Shown here piece after piece: positions 1 to 8,299 of a stretch of DNA of 64,000 nucleotides. Source of the stretch: Sphingobium sp. 15-1 (lineage in GTDB: Bacteria; Pseudomonadota; Alphaproteobacteria; Sphingomonadales; Sphingomonadaceae). Position numbers and translations under genes: made by a program. The notes under the pieces are model-generated. The model was not told the DNA's origin and made no database searches. It saw nothing but the letters and a program-made list of their open reading frames with translations. The first letter of the stretch is position 1. The number at the start of each line of letters is the position of its first letter. The stretch covers positions 2,232,001 through 2,296,000 of the forward strand of contig NZ_JABXJG010000001.1 in assembly GCF_013375535.1 (NCBI RefSeq), in the 5' to 3' direction.

Positions 1-28
1 GCGAACGGAAATGAGGTGAACGCGCCGA

Positions 29-1630
29 TCATATATGAATCTCGGTCGGGCGCTTGGCGCGGACCCAGTGCGACACCAGCAGGCGCGTGAAGGTGACGGC
101 GGTGAACACGCTGGTCGCGATGCCGATCAGCAGCACGATCGCGAAGCCCTTGACCGGCCCCGACCCCAGAGCGAGCATGATGCCGCCGGCAATGGCGTGG
201 GTCACGTTCGCTTCGAAAATGGTGCGGCTGGCTTCCTTATAGCCATGTTCGATCGCTTGCACGACGTTCCGGCCACGGCGACGCTCCTCGCGGATGCGTT
301 CGTAGATCAGCACGTTGGCGTCGACCGCGGTGCCAATGGTCAGCACGAAACCGGCAATGCCGGGTAGGGTCAGCGTCGCGCCGAGTATCCCCATCACGCC
401 CAGGATCACCAGCACGTTGATGGCGACGGCGAGGTTCGCATACATGCCGAACCGGCCATAGCTGGCGAACATGAACATAGCGACCGCCGCGACCGCGATC
501 ACCGAGGCGAGCAGGCCCGCCTTGATCGAGTCCGCGCCGAGCTGCGGGCCGACGGTGCGTTCTTCCACCACGGTCAGCGCGACGGGCAGCTTGCCCGAAC
601 GCAGCGCGATGGCGAGCTGGTTGGCGCTTTCCACGGTGAAGCTGCCGCTGATCTGCGCGCTGCCGCCCAGAATCGGTTCGTTGATGTTCGGCGCCGACAA
701 CACCTTGCCGTCGAGGATGATGGCGAAGGGCCGGTTGACATTCTGCGACGTCACCTGGCCGAATTTCCGTCCGCCTGCACCGTTGAAGCGGATGTTGACG
801 ATCGGCTCATTGCCCTGCGGGCTGAATCCCTGCTGCGCGTCGGTCAGGTCCTCGCCGGACACCATCACCTGGCGATGGACCGCGATCACCGGCGACCCGG
901 ACGGATTGGCCGGATAGGGCAGCACTTCGCTGCCCACCGGCGCACGGCCCTGCGCGACTTCGGCGGGATTGGCGTTGACGTCGACCAGCTTGAATTCCAG
1001 CTTGGCGGTCTGACCGAGCAGATCCTTCAGCGCCTTGGGATTCTGAAGGCCCGGCACCTGCACGACGATGCGGTTGTCGCCCTGCTGCTGAATGGTCGGT
1101 TCACGCGTGCCCATTTCGTCGATGCGCTTGCGGATGACCTCGGTCGCGACTTCCATCGCGCCCTTCACCGCATTGTCGATGCCCGCCTGGGTCGGCGTGA
1201 TGGTGATGGTGGAGCTGTTCACCACCTCGACATTGAAATCGCGCTGGCCGGTCAGGCCCGCGCCTTGCGTCAGCGGCCGGATGCGCTCGACGGCGGCATC
1301 GACTTCCGACGGATTGCGGACCATGAAGCTGAGCTTGCCGTCGCGGCTCGAAATATCCCCGATCGCGATCTTGGTATCGCCCCGGCGCAGTTCCGTGCGA
1401 ACCTGCTCCTCCATATTGGCGATGCGCTGCTTGGCGACATCCTGGGTCGAGGCTTCGAGCAGCAAATGGCTGCCGCCCGACAGGTCGAGGCCCAGATTCA
1501 CGCGGGTCTGCATGAATTTGGGCAGTTGCCCGACCACTGTATCCGGCAGGAAGCTCGGCACGGCGCAGGTTATGCCGATCAGCAGCGGCAGGAGGATCGC
1601 GACGACCGCCCAGCGGGGGAAATTCAGCAT
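29..1630 (-). CDS. secD: Protein translocase subunit SecD
   Basis: SecD is an inner-membrane component of the SecDF-YajC complex, which uses the proton gradient to help pull exported proteins through SecYEG. The 533-residue product has an N-terminal membrane segment (about residues 7-29), the family motif LGLDLSGG at residues 46-53, a large periplasmic head, and a C-terminal block of membrane helices holding GTAVDANVLIYERIREE from residue 433. Length and order fit complete SecD proteins. It lies 9 bases after yajC in the same direction, the usual order. The stop codon (29-31) overlaps an ATG at 30-32 as ATGA, so a translationally coupled gene may begin there. secF is expected in that place, but only ten codons are visible and I do not recognise them. 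Confidence 0.97.
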   Translation of the reverse strand: MLNFPRWAVVAILLPLLIGITCAVPSFLPDTVVGQLPKFMQTRVNLGLDLSGGSHLLLEASTQDVAKQRIANMEEQVRTELRRGDTKIAIGDISSRDGKLSFMVRNPSEVDAAVERIRPLTQGAGLTGQRDFNVEVVNSSTITITPTQAGIDNAVKGAMEVATEVIRKRIDEMGTREPTIQQQGDNRIVVQVPGLQNPKALKDLLGQTAKLEFKLVDVNANPAEVAQGRAPVGSEVLPYPANPSGSPVIAVHRQVMVSGEDLTDAQQGFSPQGNEPIVNIRFNGAGGRKFGQVTSQNVNRPFAIILDGKVLSAPNINEPILGGSAQISGSFTVESANQLAIALRSGKLPVALTVVEERTVGPQLGADSIKAGLLASVIAVAAVAMFMFASYGRFGMYANLAVAINVLVILGVMGILGATLTLPGIAGFVLTIGTAVDANVLIYERIREERRRGRNVVQAIEHGYKEASRTIFEANVTHAIAGGIMLALGSGPVKGFAIVLLIGIATSVFTAVTFTRLLVSHWVRAKRPTEIHI

Positions 1631-1639
1631 GCGCGGGAC

Positions 1640-1975
1640 TCAGTCGTTCGCGGGCTTGGCGGTGGCGGGGTCGATCACGTCGGTCAGGGTGGACTTCACC
1701 GCCTTGACCTTCATGTTCGGCGCCAGTTCGACATCGACGTAGAATTCGTCGACACGAACCACCTTCCCGATCAGACCGCCGCCGGTCACGACCTGATCGC
1801 CCTTTTTCACGGCGTCGATCTTGGCCTTATGGTCCTTCATCTTCTTTTGCTGCGGACGGATCAGCAGGAAATAGAAGACGACGAAGATCAGGACCAGCGG
1901 GGCCATCTGAACCAGCATGGAGGCGCCGGACGATTCCCCGCCCGCAGTCTGGGCAAAGGCTGGAGATATAAACAT
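1640..1975 (-). CDS. yajC: Preprotein translocase accessory subunit YajC
   Basis: YajC is a small inner-membrane partner of SecDF. The product starts MFISPAFAQ, has one strongly hydrophobic segment at about residues 24-43 (APLVLIFVVFYFLLI) followed at once by RPQQKKMKDH, then the conserved GDQVVTGGGLIGKV region. That is the classic YajC layout, and 111 residues is the usual length. An in-frame GTG at 2032 would add 19 residues of poor quality; I prefer the ATG at 1975 because YajC proteins normally start only a few residues before the membrane helix. No strong ribosome binding site precedes either start. It is the first gene of a yajC-secD operon transcribed leftward. Confidence 0.95.
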   Translation of the reverse strand: MFISPAFAQTAGGESSGASMLVQMAPLVLIFVVFYFLLIRPQQKKMKDHKAKIDAVKKGDQVVTGGGLIGKVVRVDEFYVDVELAPNMKVKAVKSTLTDVIDPATAKPAND

Positions 1976-2124
1976 GCTTGGGACTTTCGCCTTTTTGTCT
2001 TGTCCAGTTGCGGACGCAGGATAAACGCCCACAGATCAAAGGCGCGCGGCTAACACAGATGAGGCCGCTGAGGCAACATGATTAGGGTTTCCGACGAAAG
2101 GGCAAAAAGCCTTCATCGAATCCC

Positions 2125-2153
2125 TTGCATATTCCCCAAACTGCTTCTAATTG
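2125..2153 (+). promoter_or_regulatory. Probable sigma-70 promoter for tRNA-Pro
   Basis: TTGCAT at 2125-2130 and TAATTG at 2148-2153 are separated by 17 bases and end 12 bases before the first base of tRNA-Pro. Spacing and placement fit a housekeeping promoter; the boxes are only moderate matches to consensus. Confidence 0.5.
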
Positions 2154-2165
2154 CGCCGCTCCGGT

Positions 2166-2242
2166 CGGGACGTAGCGCAGCCTGGTAGCGCATCACACTG
2201 GGGGTGTGGGGGTCGGAGGTTCGAATCCTCTCGTCCCGACCA
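2166..2242 (+). tRNA. tRNA-Pro (anticodon GGG)
   Basis: A 77-base cloverleaf. The acceptor strands CGGGACG and CGTCCCG pair, the D arm is AGCGCAGCCTGGTAGCGC, the anticodon stem TCACA/TGTGG closes a seven-base loop with GGG at the anticodon position, and the T arm is GGAGGTTCGAATCCTC. The discriminator base A and an encoded CCA follow. The strong match to other bacterial proline tRNAs makes identity clear. A possible promoter lies just upstream and a terminator hairpin lies about 60 bases downstream. Confidence 0.97.
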
Positions 2243-2300
2243 AATAGACGATTAAGGCGTCAGACGCCTTGCCAACCTCCTCCATCTTAAATTCCCGTTT

Positions 2301-2320
2301 GCGCCGGCCGGCGCTTTTTT
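2301..2320 (+). terminator. Rho-independent terminator after tRNA-Pro
   Basis: A perfectly palindromic GCGCCGGCCGGCGC is followed immediately by six T residues. A second perfect inverted repeat, AAGGCGTC-A-GACGCCTT at 2254-2270, sits between the tRNA and this hairpin and may help 3'-end formation. Confidence 0.75.
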
Positions 2321-2384
2321 GCTGTCCTACAACGAACCAAATGGGATAAATAATCCGCCTTTCTGCAACAGGAGGGCGGGTTTC

Positions 2385-2924
2385 ATGGATATTTCGGCTC
2401 TGATCGATGAGGTGATCGCGCGGGAGGGGGCTTATGGCAACCATCCGGCGGATCGCGGCGGACCTACCAATTTCGGGATCACCCAGGCGGTGGCGCGGGC
2501 CAATGGGTTTATGGGCGATATGCGCGCCTTGCCCCGCGGCGTGGCGGAGGCGATCTATCGGCGGCTTTATTGGGAGAAGCCAGGTTTCGCCTTTGTCGCG
2601 GAACTGGCGCCCAAAGTCGCCGCGGAACTTTTCGATACGGCAGTAAATATGGGGCCAGGAATGGCCGGCGGCTTTCTCCAGCGCGCGTTGAACGCGCTCA
2701 ACCGCAATGAAGCGGACTATCCCGACCTAAAGGTCGATCAGTCGGTCGGCGCAAAGACCCTCGCGGCGCTGGGGGCGTTTCTGAAGCTGCGCGGCAAGGC
2801 GGGGGAGAAGGTGCTGATCGTCGCGCTCGAAGCGTTGCAGGGGGAGCGTTACATGGCGCTCGCGGAGAAGCGACCGGCCAATGAAGCCTTTCTCTATGGC
2901 TGGCTGGCGAACCGGATCGGTTAA
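2385..2924 (+). CDS. Endolysin-type glycoside hydrolase (GH108-like N-acetylmuramidase)
   Basis: A predicted peptidoglycan-cleaving muramidase of the GH108 (phage/GTA endolysin) family. The 179-residue product starts MDISALIDEVIAREGAY and continues NHPADRGGPTNFGITQ, the family signature; Glu14 in REGAY is the expected catalytic acid. A C-terminal region (about 95-175) with LKVDQSVGAKTLAAL resembles the PG_binding_3 domain that usually follows. A strong AGGAGGG site lies 4-11 bases before the ATG; the upstream in-frame extension crosses the tRNA terminator region and is rejected. No signal peptide is seen, as expected for a holin-dependent endolysin. A 3-TM holin-like gene follows after 14 bases, so the two form a lysis cassette. 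No capsid, tail or integrase genes are nearby. Confidence 0.85.
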   Translation: MDISALIDEVIAREGAYGNHPADRGGPTNFGITQAVARANGFMGDMRALPRGVAEAIYRRLYWEKPGFAFVAELAPKVAAELFDTAVNMGPGMAGGFLQRALNALNRNEADYPDLKVDQSVGAKTLAALGAFLKLRGKAGEKVLIVALEALQGERYMALAEKRPANEAFLYGWLANRIG

Positions 2925-2938
2925 AGGGAGACATTCCC

Positions 2939-3199
2939 ATGACGAGGCGAATCGCGGGAGACCGATGGACGCTGCGGGCGCGGCCGGCCTTTCTCTATGT
3001 GATGTACGGGTTGCTGCTGTGGTCGGTGCCGCTGGGGCTGATCGGCGGGGTGCGGCCCGATGTGGCGGCAGGGATCATCCGGGCCATGCGGGCTTATTTC
3101 AATGCCTTGCCCGAGCCGCTCTATGCGCTCTTTGGGACGGGGTATCTGGGGTATACCGCGGCGCGGGCGTGGGGGAAGGTGAAGGGGGTGGAGCGGTAA
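2939..3199 (+). CDS. Holin of the GTA 3-TM type
   Basis: An 86-residue membrane protein predicted to make inner-membrane lesions that let the preceding endolysin reach the cell wall. It has an N-terminal basic stretch, then RARPAFLYVMYGLLLWSVP, which matches the start of the 3-TM holins associated with gene transfer agents, one clear hydrophobic segment at about residues 16-40 and further hydrophobic stretches at about 43-50 and 58-75, ending in a basic tail. A good AAAGGGAG site precedes the ATG. The gene is 14 bases after the endolysin and probably co-transcribed with it. Family assignment is from recognised sequence flavour and from context, not from a search. Confidence 0.75.
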   Translation: MTRRIAGDRWTLRARPAFLYVMYGLLLWSVPLGLIGGVRPDVAAGIIRAMRAYFNALPEPLYALFGTGYLGYTAARAWGKVKGVER

Positions 3200-3223
3200 A
3201 ACGCGCCTTTTGCCTCTTCTTGT

Positions 3224-3310
3224 GTTCCTGCGAAGGCAGAAACCCAGTCCAGACGGCGGGACTGGGCGCTCATGAGCCACCCGCCTCATTCGAGTGCCTT
3301 CGCAGAAGTG
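3224..3310. repeat. Palindromic intergenic repeat, degenerate copy A
   Basis: The left arm GTTCCTGCGAAGGCAG followed by CCCAGTCC and the right arm GGACTGGGC followed by GTGCCTTCGCAGAA are inverted relative to each other around a spacer. This is a diverged copy of the 87-bp repeat seen complete at 5901, 12812 and 27879. It lies between the convergent holin and LysR genes. Confidence 0.75.
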
Positions 3311-3328
3311 CTGTGGGCAGGGTGAATG

Positions 3329-4210
3329 CTACAATTTTTCGCCGGGGAAATTCTCCTTGAGGAAGTCCAGCACCACCCGCGCCCTGGGCGGCAGGCGTTT
3401 GTGGGAGGGGTGGACGGCCCAGATGTCGAGCGGGGCGATGTGGCTTTCCGGCAGGACCGGGACCAGCCATCCCGCTTCGATGTCGGCCCGCACCCGGACG
3501 GCGGGGAGCAGGGCGATGCCGAGGCCGCTGAGCGCGGCGCGGTGGACCGCTTCGCTGCTGTCGCTGCGGAAGATGCCGCTCACCACCCTCTCCCGCCCGT
3601 CGATGGTCCAGCGAGCGGGCACGTCGCCATAGGCGTAGGCGATGCAGATATGGGCGGGGAGGTCTTCGGCGGAAGACGGCGCGCCATGGCTGGCCAGATA
3701 GGCGGGGTGCGCGACCAGCAGCCGGGGCAGCAGGCCCAGCGGATGGACGACCAGGCTTTCGTCGCCCACCGGGCCTACCCGCAAAGCGAGGTCGAGGCGG
3801 TCCTCCACCACATCGCGTTGCCAGTCGGTCATCGCGCAATCGAGCTGGAGCGCGGGATAGCGGGCAGTCAACGCGCCCAGCCGCTCGACATAATGAAGGC
3901 CGAGCGCGGTGGTGAAGCCGATGCGCACCAGCCCGCCCGGTTCGTTGCGGACCGGACCGACATCCTGTTCCGCCACCTCCAGCGCGTCCAGCATGGCGCG
4001 GGCGTGGACCAGCAGGCGGTCAGCCTCCGGCGTGGCGATCAGCCGGCGCGTGGTGCGATGGAACAGGAGCGCGCCGAAATGCGATTCCACCTGATCCAGC
4101 CGACGGGCTATCGTCGTATGACTGGCGTGCATTTCTTCGGCCACGCGGGAGAAATTGGGTTTTTCGCATAGCCGGACGAATGTCCGCAGGGCGATCAACA
4201 GATCGGACAT
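3329..4210 (-). CDS. LysR-family transcriptional regulator
   Basis: A LysR-type regulator with an N-terminal winged helix-turn-helix (about residues 5-62, including NFSRVAEEMHASHTTIARRLDQVE) and a C-terminal periplasmic-binding-protein-like effector domain (about 88-290). The 293-residue length is typical. I use the ATG at 4210; a GTG at 4216 would add two residues, and neither has a strong ribosome binding site. The gene is transcribed away from the CoA-transferase that starts at 4311, with 100 bases between them, the usual arrangement for a LysR protein that controls its divergent neighbour. The effector is unknown. No clear T-N11-A operator was picked out by eye. Confidence 0.9.
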   Translation of the reverse strand: MSDLLIALRTFVRLCEKPNFSRVAEEMHASHTTIARRLDQVESHFGALLFHRTTRRLIATPEADRLLVHARAMLDALEVAEQDVGPVRNEPGGLVRIGFTTALGLHYVERLGALTARYPALQLDCAMTDWQRDVVEDRLDLALRVGPVGDESLVVHPLGLLPRLLVAHPAYLASHGAPSSAEDLPAHICIAYAYGDVPARWTIDGRERVVSGIFRSDSSEAVHRAALSGLGIALLPAVRVRADIEAGWLVPVLPESHIAPLDIWAVHPSHKRLPPRARVVLDFLKENFPGEKL

Positions 4211-4244
4211 TTGCACGAGACTCGCACAGATATTGTGCGGCTAA

Positions 4245-5822
<1,578 letters not shown>

Positions 5823-5900
5823 GTTGGGGTGGAGATGGGGATGAAGTGGCCGGACTGGCATTTGTCGTTCGATTTGGCCAATAGTTGCCATTAAGCGCGC

Positions 5901-5987
5901 CGTGCTCCTGCGCAGGCAGGAGCCCAGTTCAGGCGGTGCGATGATGCACGAAGAGCGGGACTGGGCTCCTGCCTGCGCAGGAGCACG
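5901..5987. repeat. 87-bp palindromic intergenic repeat, copy B
   Basis: CGTGCTCCTGCGCAGGCAGG and AGCCCAGT form the left arm; the right arm at 5960-5987 is its exact reverse complement. The arms are about 28 bases with an internal sub-palindrome (CTCCTGCGCAGGCAGGAG) and a variable loop of about 31 bases. Copies C and E in this window have nearly the same arms but different loops. It lies between the CoA-transferase and the structured RNA locus. Confidence 0.9.
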
Positions 5988-6039
5988 TTTTGCACAAGGC
6001 GAACATCAACGTCCGCTTCTCACCCAAAAAACCGCCATC

Positions 6040-6083
6040 AAAAATGAGAGGGGCCGCTGGAGGGGATAAGTCTCCAACGGCCC
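6040..6083 (-). terminator. Rho-independent terminator of the structured RNA
   Basis: On the minus strand GGGCCGTTGGAG pairs with CTCCAGCGGCCC around an eight- to nine-base loop, followed by CTCTCA and then five T residues at 6040-6044. Confidence 0.75.
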
Positions 6084-6221
6084 ATCATTGACATGGTCAG
6101 CGGCCGGAAGCGCCGCCCAAGGGAAACGGTAATCGCGCTATTTTCCAGATATGACGCTCCGCCCGCGGAACCGCGGTCGACAGTCGCCCTATTCTGGAAA
6201 ACCGACGCTAAAAGGCGTCGC

Positions 6222-6278
6222 TCAGCGGCGCGTTCCCCGAATGGACTTGACCGACCCCATTGCTGAACCATGAGACAT
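6222..6278 (-). CDS. Candidate 18-residue leader or micro-peptide
   Basis: An ATG at 6278 opens a short ORF encoding MSHGSAMGSVKSIRGTRR, ended by TGA at 6222-6224. It is preceded at ideal spacing (seven bases from GGAGG to ATG) by AAAGGAGGTGATCC, which is complementary over all 14 bases to the 3' tail of 16S rRNA, a far longer match than at any other gene here. The peptide is small and strongly basic, with no membrane segment. Translation through this ORF would bring ribosomes up to the CGACGC/GCGTCG hairpin that starts just after the stop codon, so a regulatory leader role is possible. No protein family is recognised. Confidence 0.45.
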   Translation of the reverse strand: MSHGSAMGSVKSIRGTRR

Positions 6279-6476
6279 CGGATCACCTCCTTTCGCTAGT
6301 TGAAGCCCCTATAGCCGTTCCCGGTACTGGTCCTTCGCCGTCTATGAAATGATATGTGAATCAGACGGGCTGCATGTTCAAGGCTTGTAAAATTCTTTTT
6401 TCGAATCATACTTCTACGTCCGCGTTTCGCAGGCGATTTGCTTCGAAAATTCCGGAAATTCCCTGAAATCAGACAG

Positions 6477-7007
6477 TTAGGCGCGACAGTCCTCAACGAC
6501 GCGGCCGACCTCCGCCCAGGCGGGGAGGATCAGCGCGGGCAGGCCCTGCACTTCCACCGCGAAACGGCCCCGGCTATAGGCGATCTGATCGAGCGCCGTG
6601 TCGCTGGCGGCGCGGATCGCCTGCGTCGCGGGGGAGGTTCCGGCGGCGGCGCTGGCGGGCCAACTGACCGCGCCATAGCTGGTGCGCAGCGTCATCGCCG
6701 TTCCGGCCAGGCCCGGCCGCAGGAAGCTGATGCGCCGGGCCGCCCGGTCGCAGCGGATGACGAGCAGGCTGCTTTGCGCGTCGGGGCCGAACAGTGCGGC
6801 CGATCCGGCGCCGTCGACCTGATAGCGCCAATCGCCGGGCGTAGTGTCGCGATCCTGCCATTCGACCGGCGCGGGCGGCGCGGGCTGTGGCGCCGGGGCG
6901 GGCCGGGGCGCGGGGGCCGGAGCAGGCGCGGACCGCTCGGGCGCGCCGACGCAGGCGGCCAGCAGCAGGAAGGCGGACGGGACGGCGATGGGCAGGGTGA
7001 AACGCAT
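6477..7007 (-). CDS. Putative outer-membrane or periplasmic lipoprotein of unknown function
   Basis: A 176-residue protein with a lipoprotein signal: MRFTLPIAVPSAFLLLAAC, giving a lipobox LLAAC with the modified cysteine at residue 19. A low-complexity Pro-Ala linker (about residues 27-50) follows, and then a domain of about 125 residues with WRYQVDGAGSAALFG and CDRAARRISFLRPG, a pattern I associate with uncharacterised sphingomonad lipoproteins. The ATG at 7007 has a GGAGG site eight to nine bases upstream; a longer in-frame opening that runs into the rpsM leader is rejected. It is divergent from the ribosomal operon and downstream of nothing in its own direction, so it is probably monocistronic. 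Confidence 0.8.
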   Translation of the reverse strand: MRFTLPIAVPSAFLLLAACVGAPERSAPAPAPAPRPAPAPQPAPPAPVEWQDRDTTPGDWRYQVDGAGSAALFGPDAQSSLLVIRCDRAARRISFLRPGLAGTAMTLRTSYGAVSWPASAAAGTSPATQAIRAASDTALDQIAYSRGRFAVEVQGLPALILPAWAEVGRVVEDCRA

Positions 7008-7133
7008 CCCGCCTCCATGCCCCAGGGAATGGGATGGCATCAACCCGAAAAGGGCGGAATGATCGGCCCGGTCCGGTCGCAGGAGCGGGCCTGAAGAAGC
7101 GCGGGATTTCACCGCTTTTGCGCCGACCCGCCG

Positions 7134-7162
7134 TTGACAGTGGGGGACCGAATCGGTAAGGG
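7134..7162 (+). promoter_or_regulatory. Probable promoter of the rpsM-rpsK-rpoA-rplQ operon
   Basis: A perfect -35 box TTGACA at 7134-7139 is followed after 17 bases by TAAGGG at 7157-7162, a weak -10. No other plus-strand gene lies upstream that could read into the operon, so a promoter is needed in the 7008-7330 gap. Apart from this and the hairpin at 7182 I see nothing else in that gap. Confidence 0.5.
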
Positions 7163-7181
7163 CACCCCTTCCCGATACGCT

Positions 7182-7218
7182 GACGAGCGGCAGTGCAGTG
7201 GCACTGGCCGTCTTTTTT
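7182..7218 (+). terminator. Terminator-like hairpin in the rpsM leader (possible attenuator)
   Basis: GACGAGCGGCAGTGC and GCACTGGCCGTC form an interrupted stem around AGTG, followed directly by CTTTTTT. It lies downstream of the apparent promoter and about 110 bases before the rpsM start, in the operon's direction, and no plus-strand gene ends upstream of it. It could attenuate the operon or be a relic of an older gene order. Confidence 0.55.
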
Positions 7219-7330
7219 GCGTCTTGGGGTCTATCGAATCGGCTGCAAGTCCTTATCAGGGGATTTTCAGCCCTGACGCTTTGAGATGGGGCGGCGCCAA
7301 CCGCCCCGTGGAGCAGGAGTACAGAATACC

Positions 7331-7699
7331 ATGGCACGTATTGCGGGTGTCAACATCCCGACCAACAAGCGCGTGATCATCGCGCTCACCTACATCCACG
7401 GCATCGGCCGCAAGACCGCCGCCGACATCGCTGACAAGCTGGGCATCGACCACAGCCGCCGCGTTCAGGACTTGTCGGACGCCGAAGTCCTGCAGATCCG
7501 CGAAGCGATCGACGCCGACCTCACGGTCGAGGGCGACCTGCGCCGCGAAACCGCGATGAACATCAAGCGCCTGATGGATCTGGCCTGCTATCGCGGCCTG
7601 CGTCACCGCAAGGGCCTGCCGGTTCGCGGCCAGCGCACGCACACCAATGCGCGCACCCGCAAAGGCAAGGCTAAGCCGATCGCTGGCAAGAAGAAGTAA
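7331..7699 (+). CDS. rpsM: 30S ribosomal protein S13
   Basis: S13 sits in the head of the 30S subunit, contacts 16S rRNA and the P-site tRNA, and bridges to the 50S subunit. The 122-residue product begins [15 protein letters not shown], contains the helix-hairpin-helix [12 protein letters not shown] near residues 20-32, and ends in the basic [18 protein letters not shown] tail typical of S13. A GGAG site precedes the ATG. It is first in the operon rpsM-rpsK-rpoA-rplQ. In many relatives secY and adk lie directly upstream; here that place is taken by a divergent lipoprotein gene. Confidence 0.98.
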   Translation: MARIAGVNIPTNKRVIIALTYIHGIGRKTAADIADKLGIDHSRRVQDLSDAEVLQIREAIDADLTVEGDLRRETAMNIKRLMDLACYRGLRHRKGLPVRGQRTHTNARTRKGKAKPIAGKKK

Positions 7700-7787
7700 T
7701 TCGTCCGGGGGACGAATTACTCCGCCGGAGGCAGCCCTCCCTGGGCACAGCCTCGGTTATTCAGATTTCTGTAGGAAGAGCTAAAAA

Positions 7788-8177
7788 ATGGCACGCGAAC
7801 CCCAGCGCATCAAGCGCCGCGAACGCAAGAACATCTCGGCCGGCGTCGCGCACGTCAACGCCAGCTTCAACAACACCATGGTGACCATCACCGACGCCCA
7901 AGGCAACGCCATCTCGTGGTCCTCGGCCGGCATGATGGGCTTCAAGGGCAGCCGCAAGTCGACCCCGTACGCCGCGCAGGTCTGCGCCGAAGACGCTGGC
8001 CGCAAGGCAGCCGAACATGGCGTGCGCACCCTGGAAGTCGAAGTGAAGGGTCCGGGTTCGGGCCGTGAATCGGCTCTGCGCGCTCTGCAGGCCGTCGGCT
8101 TCCACATCACCTCGATCCGCGACGTGACGCCGATCCCGCACAATGGCGTGCGTCCTTCCAAGCGCCGCCGCGTCTGA
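7788..8177 (+). CDS. rpsK: 30S ribosomal protein S11
   Basis: S11 lies on the 30S platform and helps shape the mRNA exit channel. The 129-residue product shows the conserved [19 protein letters not shown] near residues 23-41, [14 protein letters not shown], and the C-terminal [15 protein letters not shown], the S11 hallmark. It follows rpsM by 88 bases in the same direction and is co-transcribed with rpoA, linking ribosome and RNA polymerase synthesis. Confidence 0.98.
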   Translation: MAREPQRIKRRERKNISAGVAHVNASFNNTMVTITDAQGNAISWSSAGMMGFKGSRKSTPYAAQVCAEDAGRKAAEHGVRTLEVEVKGPGSGRESALRALQAVGFHITSIRDVTPIPHNGVRPSKRRRV

Positions 8178-8299
8178 TCATCGACGCCAAGGCTTTGGCG
8201 GGCGGCGGACGCGTCGCCCGCTTACCCATCTGCATCGGTCGGAACGTCCTGTCGGGTCAGGATTTTTGAACGTTTCGACCCCATCCCCAGGGGAAATAC

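Larger units (their letters stand above)
6040..6294 (-). ncRNA. Structured RNA locus with embedded tiny ORF, unrecognised family
   Basis: Read on the minus strand this stretch begins with AAAGGAGGTGATCC (6293-6280), an 18-codon ORF (6278-6222), then a chain of paired elements: CGACGC/GCGTCG (6203-6208 with 6215-6220), a nine-base long-range stem TTTTCCAGA/TCTGGAAAA (6141-6149 with 6193-6201) enclosing CCGCG-GTTC-CGCGG near 6163-6176, and finally a strong terminator at 6040-6083. The opposite strand has no U-tract, so the minus strand is the transcript. I do not recognise the RNA family. The 5' end is not known; a weak TTGAAC-type box lies roughly 100 bases upstream of the ORF. Confidence 0.55.

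Noticed and set aside
1..32. An ATG at 30-32 (minus) overlapping the secD stop, perhaps the start of secF
   Set aside because: Only about ten codons are visible and they do not match a SecF start that I recognise, so it is mentioned under secD and not listed as a gene.
875..2053. Long plus-strand ORF of 392 codons opposite secD/yajC
   Set aside because: Antisense to clearly recognised genes; composition is His/Arg/Asp-rich with no family, as expected for the complementary strand of GC-rich genes.
2193..2444. A minus-strand ORF across tRNA-Pro with a C-terminal [11 protein letters not shown] peptide
   Set aside because: This peptide is the well-known false translation of tRNA antisense sequence; the tRNA and its terminator explain the region.
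6038..6286. An 82-codon minus-strand ORF from GTG overlapping the structured RNA
   Set aside because: Its GTG start lies within the Shine-Dalgarno sequence and its 3' end reads through the terminator hairpin; the 18-codon ORF has the correctly spaced start.
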